In this document: piece by piece, positions 1 to 5,346 of the stretch
How the letters are laid out: each line of letters starts with the position of its first letter
Numbering within the stretch: the first letter of the stretch is position 1
NCBI GenBank assembly: GCA_027043985.1
Contig: JALUDQ010000203.1
Location: 1,888 to 9,031 of the forward strand
Length of the DNA: 7,144 nt
Reading direction: 5' to 3'
Source: Desulfurococcales archaeon
GTDB taxonomy: Archaea > Thermoproteota > Thermoprotei_A > Sulfolobales > WANQ01
The notes under the pieces: generated by a model
What the model was told of the DNA's origin: nothing
Seen by the model: the letters and a program-made list of their open reading frames with translations, nothing else
Databases searched by the model: none
Made by a program: the position numbers and the translations under genes

Positions 1-2511
1 ACTAGCAGTACCATTAATCTTAACAGGCCAACCAATCCAAGCCTGACCAGCCTCAGAAGGAACACTACCACCCTCAGGAGTACCATACTCCGAAACACTT
101 GGGCTTGTTACTAGTACCCAGTTCCCACCAGCACTATCCTCTCTAGCCCTCTTGGCTACAACCCATAGGTATTCTTTGTCTGTTGCTGGTGTATAGGTTA
201 TTGACTCGTTTGTATTGAATCCTCCTGTACTATTGGCTATGATTCTTGGCTCACCGTTTGTTGTATTACCAGTATAGTTGTATAGGTATAGGTCGAAGTC
301 CGTGTTCGCCGGATCCGTTGTGTTTAGGTATAGTTTGAACTTGTACTTTACTGTAAAACTAGTACCGTTTGGTAGTGTAACTGTTCTGTATGGTAGGTAG
401 AAGAGTTTAGCCCAAACACTTGGACCAAACTCATTGGTAACGGTGCCAGCATATACTGCTCCACGCCTAAACCATCCCTCAACAACCGTACCCGGCATTA
501 AGGGGTTCTTGAGGCTTAGAGCTGCTTGAACTGCTGCGTATGGGTCGACCATTCCGTAGCCTTCGTGTACATCTTTTCCTCCCTTATCTAGTGTTGGACT
601 ATTAGTTGGATCAGTTATCCTCTTTAATGGATAGGTTTCATAGGCTGTCATCAATATTATGTTCTTAACCATTTCAACAGATGAATAACTAGAGTAATCC
701 CATGAGCCAGTAGCATTAATATATGCTTGTACAACTAATGCAGCCACACCGCTCACACATGGTGTAGCCATGCTTGTTCCAGCCATACCTATAGTCCAGT
801 TATCATAGCCTGTAAAGGCTTGAGCTGATGCAGCACTAAATACTTGTTCTGTTATATTGTTCCATGGTGCACCACCGCCAACACACATTACGTCGGGTTT
901 TATAACACTGGAATCTGAGGAGCTCGCGCCTCCCTCGCTACTATAGCTTGTAGTGTTGAAGGGGAACTCGTCTGCAGCGGCAACCGTTATAGCGTAGATG
1001 TTTGATGCTGGTGTAGATGTACCAGCATAGTTGCTACCAGTTCCATCATTACCTGCTGCAACTACTAAGACTATTCCAGAGTGAGCCAAGTTGCTGAAGA
1101 ATACGTCTTCTGTAGCATTATATGATCCTCCAAGGCTAAAGTTGTGTACTTTTATACCATAGTTCTGCCTTATGCTTATCGACTCGTTTATTGATGAATC
1201 TATAGCATCGCTTGGACAACCGCTACTGCTACATACTTTGAACATTACTAGGTTGGCTTTAGGTGCTATGCCACTCATATATGGGTAGCCGTCTCCCGGG
1301 TTCTCTACTGGTACCTTCATTACTGGTGTCGCAGATCTAAAGCCAGTAGTGCTTTCAACAATAGTGTACCAGCCTGTCTCATTAACAGTTATATTAATGC
1401 TTGAACCACTGCCCAGGTTAGTGTAATTGCCTGTTCTCTGGGCAAGCCACCAGGGTAGCTCGCCGTGATAGTATAGGGTTATTGTCCCCGTATCTGTTGA
1501 GACGTTTAGCCATTTTCCAGTAGTATTAATATACCATGACATAACGTAGCCGTTATAGTAGCTATAGTCGCTTCTAACACCCATGTATCCGGGTACACCA
1601 GCACTACTGACATTATAGGCTCCGAGTATTGTTCCAGATACATGGGTTCCATGTCCTACGTCATCGTATGGTGTTGACTGACCATTTATGTAATCATACC
1701 AGTAGACTATCTTATATGAGGGCCACTTGAAGGCCGCGTGTGAGCCATCTACACCCGTATCCGATACAGCTACAGTTATATTATCGCCGTCAATGCCTAG
1801 ACCAGTCCATATCTTTGGTCTAACGCATAGGGCTTTTGTCGTCATGTAATTGCTCATAAGTTTATAGTATACTACTGGTTCAACGATCATTACTCCGATG
1901 GAAGGATACTCGCCTCCATTTATTGATAGAGAGTTCAAGGAATCCACTATCCTCTTCAAATAACTGATATTGCCTGGAACCCATGCTGAAAACCCTACTA
2001 GCGAGTATAGGAAGGGACCATACCTTATCTTCACGTCGGGGAACCGCTGGGTAATATAGTCCATTAACCCTTTAACCATAGACCTAAGTCTCAATGCTTG
2101 AGAGTGGTTCTCAGCAACACTTGCATTGAGTACTATTAATACTGCTATCCTATTACTACTATTATCATAGACGTAGTTGCCAGGCATTTTCCCCGTCTCA
2201 AGGGCTCTCTCCAGAGCATCGTTTATCCTATCACCATCCCTATCATCTATTCGAGCAGCCTTCATGAGAGCATCCATATAGTTGAACGGTTTAGCCTTGG
2301 GCTGAGGAGGCTTTAGCGGAGACCCATACACTTTAGCAGTATTATATTTAACAATGTATAGTTCGGGTACGTGAACCCCCGTATCCGGCAACCCTACCTT
2401 CTCAACCGCGAACTTGTTCTCCGAGCTATAGGTTAGTGTTGGCGCTATACCGACAACTATGTTGGCTAATAATAGTGTGAGGACTAATAGTTTTATTAAA
2501 ACTGTATTCAA
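1..2511 (-). CDS. Secreted subtilisin-like serine protease (S8 family), C-terminus beyond window
   Basis: This is an extracellular endopeptidase precursor; 837 codons are visible, with no stop before the window edge. The TTG start at 2511 follows an in-frame TAG and lies 8 nt after a strong GGAGGTG. Visible in order: signal peptide (about 1-28); propeptide (about 30-220) with an Asp-rich DRDGD loop (89-101) and an I9-like inhibitor fold (about 121-215); then the catalytic domain. Catalytic residues are D251 (SDTGVDGSH), H287 (GHGTHVSGT), oxyanion N488 (AAGND) and S580 (GTSMATP), so the enzyme should be active. An insertion of about 110 residues (about 300-411) sits between the His box and the SGIAPKANLVMFKV strand. 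A beta-rich, PPC-like C-terminal region starts near 670 (FDLYLYNYTG at 739-748). There are about 25 N-X-S/T sequons, and C427/C432 may form a disulfide. Similar crenarchaeal proteases often end in a stalk and membrane anchor, which cannot be seen here. The natural substrate is unknown. Confidence 0.96.
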   Translation of the reverse strand, partial: MNTVLIKLLVLTLLLANIVVGIAPTLTYSSENKFAVEKVGLPDTGVHVPELYIVKYNTAKVYGSPLKPPQPKAKPFNYMDALMKAARIDDRDGDRINDALERALETGKMPGNYVYDNSSNRIAVLIVLNASVAENHSQALRLRSMVKGLMDYITQRFPDVKIRYGPFLYSLVGFSAWVPGNISYLKRIVDSLNSLSINGGEYPSIGVMIVEPVVYYKLMSNYMTTKALCVRPKIWTGLGIDGDNITVAVSDTGVDGSHAAFKWPSYKIVYWYDYINGQSTPYDDVGHGTHVSGTILGAYNVSSAGVPGYMGVRSDYSYYNGYVMSWYINTTGKWLNVSTDTGTITLYYHGELPWWLAQRTGNYTNLGSGSSINITVNETGWYTIVESTTGFRSATPVMKVPVENPGDGYPYMSGIAPKANLVMFKVCSSSGCPSDAIDSSINESISIRQNYGIKVHNFSLGGSYNATEDVFFSNLAHSGIVLVVAAGNDGTGSNYAGTSTPASNIYAITVAAADEFPFNTTSYSSEGGASSSDSSVIKPDVMCVGGGAPWNNITEQVFSAASAQAFTGYDNWTIGMAGTSMATPCVSGVAALVVQAYINATGSWDYSSYSSVEMVKNIILMTAYETYPLKRITDPTNSPTLDKGGKDVHEGYGMVDPYAAVQAALSLKNPLMPGTVVEGWFRRGAVYAGTVTNEFGPSVWAKLFYLPYRTVTLPNGTSFTVKYKFKLYLNTTDPANTDFDLYLYNYTGNTTNGEPRIIANSTGGFNTNESITYTPATDKEYLWVVAKRAREDSAGGNWVLVTSPSVSEYGTPEGGSVPSEAGQAWIGWPVKINGTAS

Positions 2512-2519
2512 CTAGACTA

Positions 2520-2526
2520 CACCTCC
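2520..2526 (-). promoter_or_regulatory. Shine-Dalgarno site of the protease gene
   Basis: Read on the minus strand this is GGAGGTG, a full-length match to the archaeal anti-Shine-Dalgarno sequence, 8 nt before TTG at 2511. The codon just before that TTG is an in-frame TAG, so the site and the stop together fix the unusual TTG start. Confidence 0.85.
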
Positions 2527-2601
2527 AATAGAAAACTATATCAACGCTATAATCTCCTACATACACTCCACCTTAAGAGTAGAACTGTTAAATATTAAAA
2601 C

Positions 2602-2609
2602 TTATATAT
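2602..2609 (-). promoter_or_regulatory. Possible TATA box for the protease gene
   Basis: The minus strand reads ATATATAA here, inside an AT-rich stretch (2588-2610). A start of transcription about 26 nt downstream would fall near 2579 and give a leader of roughly 68 nt that includes the GGAGGTG. A competing box, GATTATAG near 2548-2555, would give a leader of only about 15 nt. The choice between them cannot be made from sequence alone. Confidence 0.3.
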
Positions 2610-2626
2610 CAACACCGCCAACTAGA

Positions 2627-2642
2627 ACCCACTATAATGGGT
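2627..2642. repeat. 16-bp imperfect palindrome in the divergent intergenic region
   Basis: The sequence ACCCACTATAATGGGT is self-complementary except for one mismatched pair (C/A). It lies between the divergent protease and nucleotidyltransferase genes, just upstream of the possible protease TATA box. It could be an operator for a dimeric regulator of either gene, but AT-rich intergenic DNA yields such palindromes by chance, and no second copy was noticed. Confidence 0.3.
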
Positions 2643-2730
2643 ATGAGAACAATAATTAACTATGATCTTTCCAAATCAGTGTCCCCCAACATGGACTAAA
2701 ATGAACCCTAGTTGTAGGATATTAATGTTC

Positions 2731-2739
2731 TTATATTTT
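2731..2739 (+). promoter_or_regulatory. Probable TATA box of the MNT-HEPN operon
   Basis: TTATATTTT is centred about 25 nt before position 2760, which would leave a leader of about 20 nt carrying the GGAG at 2769-2772 ahead of the TTG start. The spacing suits an archaeal promoter, although the B-recognition element is not clear. Confidence 0.45.
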
Positions 2740-2779
2740 GATCTAGTAGATTATAGTCTTAGGAGATGGGAGAATAGGC

Positions 2780-3154
2780 TTGCTGGAGAAGAGGGTTTTA
2801 GAGAGGCTTAGAGAACTCGCAGTTAGATGGCGTGTAAAGTATATTGTATTATTTGGTAGTAGAGCAAGGGGTCGTGCTACGCCTCTTAGTGACTGGGATA
2901 TCGCCGTTAAGTTTGGTAGAGAGATCACCAGTAGAGAATATATTATGTTTTTAGGCGAACTAGTAGACATATTGGATTCAGATAAAGTAGACCTAATAGT
3001 ACTTGACCGTGATATACCAGTAGAATTAGCCTACGAGATCCTATGGAAGGGAGAACCCATAGTAGTCATCGATAAAGACGAGCTAGTAGAGGATCAGTTA
3101 AAGGTGTTTAGAGACCTAAATGACTTGAAGATAAAGCAAACAATAAGATATTAG
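2780..3154 (+). CDS. mntA: MntA-like minimal nucleotidyltransferase antitoxin
   Basis: A 124-residue stand-alone MNT-fold protein of the DNA polymerase beta superfamily. The signature GSX10DXD is complete: G26-S27, then D38 and D40 in LSDWDIAV, with a likely third acidic ligand at D71 in the strand DLIVLD. In characterised MntA-HepT pairs this enzyme transfers AMP groups from ATP to the tyrosine of the HEPN toxin's RX4HXY motif and silences it; that role is inferred here from motif and gene order. The TTG at 2780 is the only standard start (ATG/GTG/TTG) after the in-frame TAG at 2747-2749, and GGAG at 2769-2772 is 7 nt ahead. The HEPN gene follows on the same strand after a short gap, so the two are probably co-transcribed. 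The residue-level fit is strong; the toxin-antitoxin function itself is untested. Confidence 0.9.
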   Translation: MLEKRVLERLRELAVRWRVKYIVLFGSRARGRATPLSDWDIAVKFGREITSREYIMFLGELVDILDSDKVDLIVLDRDIPVELAYEILWKGEPIVVIDKDELVEDQLKVFRDLNDLKIKQTIRY

Positions 3155-3163
3155 AGTAATCAA

Positions 3164-3168
3164 GAGGT
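3164..3168 (+). promoter_or_regulatory. Shine-Dalgarno site deciding the HEPN start
   Basis: GAGGT lies 9 nt before ATG at 3178 but only 3 nt before the in-frame TTG at 3172. The spacing favours the ATG as the start of the HEPN gene. Confidence 0.65.
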
Positions 3169-3177
3169 TAATTGGAT

Positions 3178-3603
3178 ATGGTTTCTCCTCGTATGGGGAG
3201 GAGGATTGAGAAGTTTCGTAGAATAGTTGATAGACTCTCTTACCTTGCATCAAAGGATGCGGGAGAACTCTCTGATATAGAATTAGATGCATTGGAGAGG
3301 AATGTACACGTATTGGTAGAGATACTAGTTGATATGGGAAACCATGTTATTGCTGGCAAGGGGTGGGAGAGAGCTACAACTTATCGAGATGTAGCGAGAA
3401 TTCTAGGTAAACATAAGGTGTTATCTAATGATGAAGCTAGATTATTTGAGGGATTGATTGGGTTGAGGAATGTGTTGGTTCACTTGTATGCTGATGTAGA
3501 CTTAGACTTACTAGTTAAGATTGTTAGGAATGAGCTTTCTTCGTGGGTTTCATTGTTTAATAAGTTATTAGAATATATGGTTAGAGAGAGTATTGATCCA
3601 TAG
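3178..3603 (+). CDS. hepT: HepT-like HEPN-domain RNase toxin (DUF86 type)
   Basis: A mostly alpha-helical HEPN protein of 141 residues from ATG 3178 (143 if TTG 3172 is used). The family motif RX4HXY is intact as RNVLVHLY: R97, H102 and Y104 in ATG numbering. In characterised HepT toxins the Arg and His form the RNase site at a dimer interface, and the Tyr is the residue AMPylated by MntA. It follows the MNT gene with a 23-nt gap, the usual partner arrangement, although in some pairs the HEPN gene comes first. The first 14 codons all end in T or G. A T-rich tract directly after the stop suggests the operon ends here. As an alternative, some archaeal HEPN/MNT pairs may serve as nucleotide-transfer modules rather than toxins; the RNA target is unknown. 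Confidence 0.9.
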   Translation: MVSPRMGRRIEKFRRIVDRLSYLASKDAGELSDIELDALERNVHVLVEILVDMGNHVIAGKGWERATTYRDVARILGKHKVLSNDEARLFEGLIGLRNVLVHLYADVDLDLLVKIVRNELSSWVSLFNKLLEYMVRESIDP

Positions 3604-3605
3604 AG

Positions 3606-3647
3606 TTTTGCTGTTTTTTCTGGTTTTATTTGTTTTTCTGATATTTT
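3606..3647 (+). terminator. T-tract terminator of the MNT-HEPN operon
   Basis: Directly after the HEPN stop codon come five runs of T (4, 6, 4, 5 and 4 residues) without a hairpin. This is the form of intrinsic terminator used by archaeal RNA polymerase. It also separates the operon from gapN. Confidence 0.65.
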
Positions 3648-3661
3648 CTACTTGGTATAAG

Positions 3662-3689
3662 CATATATACCTGGTTTCCGCATATTTAT
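3662..3689 (+). promoter_or_regulatory. Promoter region of gapN with two TATA candidates
   Basis: CATATATAC at 3662-3670 would place transcription near 3692 and keep the ribosome binding site in a leader of about 29 nt. A second AT box, ATATTTAT at 3682-3689, would place it near 3711 and give a nearly leaderless message. The first fits better because AGGTG at 3707-3711 is well spaced for use. Confidence 0.35.
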
Positions 3690-3706
3690 CATGTAGAATC
3701 TATATA

Positions 3707-3711
3707 AGGTG
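3707..3711 (+). promoter_or_regulatory. Shine-Dalgarno site of gapN
   Basis: AGGTG is 9 nt before ATG 3721. It supports that start and argues that gapN has its own leader after the upstream terminator. Confidence 0.6.
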
Positions 3712-3720
3712 TGAGATCCC

Positions 3721-5250
3721 ATGGCCAATATACTTGAGCTTAGAGACGAGTTCTTTAAAGACATCTATAGTGTTGATGAGAAAGGAGTCTATGAGTTTAA
3801 AACCTATGTAACTGGTAAATGGGTTTCAGCGAAAAAGAAGCGTGATGTACGTTCACCCATTGATTCATCGATTATCGCCCGCATCCCCCGGTTAGACTGG
3901 AGTATTATTGATGAAGGACTAAGAATCCTCTATGAGAAGGGTAGATGGGTTATTCGTGATACTCCTGGGGAGAAAAGACTCAATATTCTCTACAGGATAG
4001 CTGATTTAATGGAGGAGCACAAGGAGGATCTAGTAAACGCGTTGGTAATTAATGCTGGGAAGACGCGTAAGCAGGCTTTGGGTGAGGTTAATGCTTCTAT
4101 TGAGAGGTTGCGTAAAGCTGAGCTAGATGTTAGGAAGATTTTTGGAGAATACATTCCCGGAGACTGGACGGCTCATACACTTGAATCTGAAGCAGTTGTT
4201 AGACGTGAACCCTATGGCGTTGTATTGAATATCATACCTTTCAACTACCCGTTATTTGATACCGTAAACAAGTTCACCTATAGCTCTATAGTGGGTAACG
4301 CTGTAGCAGTTAAACCACCCTCAGCTGACCCCCTACCAATACTATTATTCGCTAAAATAGTTGAAGAAGCAGGGTTCCCAGCAGAAGCCTTCGCTGTCTT
4401 CACTATACCGGGTTCTGAGAGCGATAAACTCGTATCAGATATCAGAATACACGTGATCAACCTAACTGGAAGCTCTAAGACTGGTAAGAGAGTATTATCA
4501 GTTGCCGGCATAAAACAGTTCGTAATGGAGCTTGGCGGAGGAGACCCAGCAATAGTACTCGAAGACGCAGACCCCAATGAGACAGCTGAGAAAATCGTTA
4601 CTGGTATGACTAGTTATAGTGGACAGAGATGTGATGCAATAAAACTAATACTAGTAGAGGAGAAACTATACGATGAATTAAAGAAGAGGATCGTGGAAAA
4701 GCTATCGAAGATAGTAGTCGGTGATCCGAGAAATGAGGAAACAGCAATGGGGCCACTCATAGACGAGGAGACAGTAGATGATATGTTGAAGGCTGTTAGA
4801 GAAGCAGAGAAAATGGGTGCGAAAATACTCTATGGTGGAAAGAGGCTTGGCCCAACATATGTTGAGCCAACACTAGTAGAGGTCCATGATAAGAGTATTC
4901 TACCAGAACTAAGACTATACCGTGAGGAAATATTTGCTCCAGTAGCAATTATAACATGGTTTAAAGACCTAGACGAAGCAATTAAAATAGCAAACAACAG
5001 GCCCTACGGACTGGATGCAGCAGTATTCGGCTACAATATAGCTAAGATAAGGAAGCTGATAAGATACCTGGATGTAGGTGCAATATACATTAACGAGTAT
5101 CCAAGACATGGTGTAGGCTACTATCCCTTCGGTGGGAGAAAAGAATCAGGTATAGGGAGAGAGGGAATAGGTTATAGCGTAGAATACGTTACCGCGTGGA
5201 AGACAATAGTATACAGCTATAAAGGAAAAGGTGTATGGCCCTATACTTAG
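3721..5250 (+). CDS. gapN: Non-phosphorylating glyceraldehyde-3-phosphate dehydrogenase (aldehyde dehydrogenase superfamily)
   Basis: A 509-residue cytoplasmic enzyme, close to the usual length for the family (about 500). GAPN oxidises glyceraldehyde 3-phosphate directly to 3-phosphoglycerate with NAD(P)+, bypassing phosphoglycerate kinase in the archaeal Embden-Meyerhof variant. Superfamily hallmarks are in place: N175 in PFNYP, K198 in AVKPPS for cofactor binding, the general base E270 in MELGGGDPAIVL, nucleophile C304 in SGQRCDAIK, E403 in EEIFAP, and the C-terminal PFGGRKESGIGREG. The GGGDP form and the QRCDAIK context resemble archaeal GAPN more than generic aldehyde dehydrogenases, so the specific name is a family-based inference; another phosphorylated aldehyde substrate is the main alternative. 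Family members in Thermoproteus and Sulfolobus are allosterically activated by sugar phosphates. The gene seems monocistronic, between T-tracts. Codon endings change sharply inside it: codons 111-141 end almost only in T/G, later ones mostly in A/C. Confidence 0.92.
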   Translation: MANILELRDEFFKDIYSVDEKGVYEFKTYVTGKWVSAKKKRDVRSPIDSSIIARIPRLDWSIIDEGLRILYEKGRWVIRDTPGEKRLNILYRIADLMEEHKEDLVNALVINAGKTRKQALGEVNASIERLRKAELDVRKIFGEYIPGDWTAHTLESEAVVRREPYGVVLNIIPFNYPLFDTVNKFTYSSIVGNAVAVKPPSADPLPILLFAKIVEEAGFPAEAFAVFTIPGSESDKLVSDIRIHVINLTGSSKTGKRVLSVAGIKQFVMELGGGDPAIVLEDADPNETAEKIVTGMTSYSGQRCDAIKLILVEEKLYDELKKRIVEKLSKIVVGDPRNEETAMGPLIDEETVDDMLKAVREAEKMGAKILYGGKRLGPTYVEPTLVEVHDKSILPELRLYREEIFAPVAIITWFKDLDEAIKIANNRPYGLDAAVFGYNIAKIRKLIRYLDVGAIYINEYPRHGVGYYPFGGRKESGIGREGIGYSVEYVTAWKTIVYSYKGKGVWPYT

Positions 5251-5276
5251 AAACCCTTTATCTAATCTTGACAAAG

Positions 5277-5300
5277 TTTTTCTCAATCCAATAATTTTTT
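5277..5300 (+). terminator. T-tract terminator of gapN
   Basis: Two T-runs (5277-5281 and 5295-5300) lie 26-50 nt after the gapN stop in the 96-nt gap between convergent genes. No stable hairpin was seen, as expected for archaeal termination. Confidence 0.6.
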
Positions 5301-5307
5301 CCACATC

Positions 5308-5320
5308 AAAAAGAAATAAT
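5308..5320 (-). terminator. Probable terminator of the anchored surface protein gene
   Basis: On the minus strand this reads as ATTATTTCTTTTT, about 27 nt after the TAA of the 5347-7113 gene. It directly abuts the gapN terminator, so opposing transcripts would end back to back. Confidence 0.45.
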
Positions 5321-5346
5321 TGGGGGACGAAAGATTATCTCTAGGC

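Noticed and set aside
2707..2718. Short inverted repeat CCTA-GTTG-TAGG ahead of the MNT promoter
   Set aside because: Arms of four bases are too short to distinguish from chance, and it does not coincide with a T-tract.
2512..2779. Possible tRNA, small RNA or CRISPR remnant in the divergent intergenic region
   Set aside because: No cloverleaf-like stems, regularly spaced repeats or GC-rich structured segment were seen by eye; the region is AT-rich promoter-type DNA.
2743..2970. Minus-strand ORF of 75 codons overlapping the MNT gene
   Set aside because: It is antisense to the conserved GSX10DXD region of a recognised protein; its Ser/Leu-rich composition fits a shadow frame.
3593..3811. Plus-strand ORF of 72 codons with a hydrophobic N-terminus, resembling a small membrane protein
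   Set aside because: It begins inside the HEPN gene, runs through the T-rich terminator (which explains the Phe/Leu-rich start) and ends about 90 nt into gapN in another frame. No Shine-Dalgarno site was seen.
4278..4577. Minus-strand ORF of 99 codons inside gapN
   Set aside because: It is antisense to conserved aldehyde dehydrogenase motifs (AVKPPS through MELGGGDP) and has no independent support.
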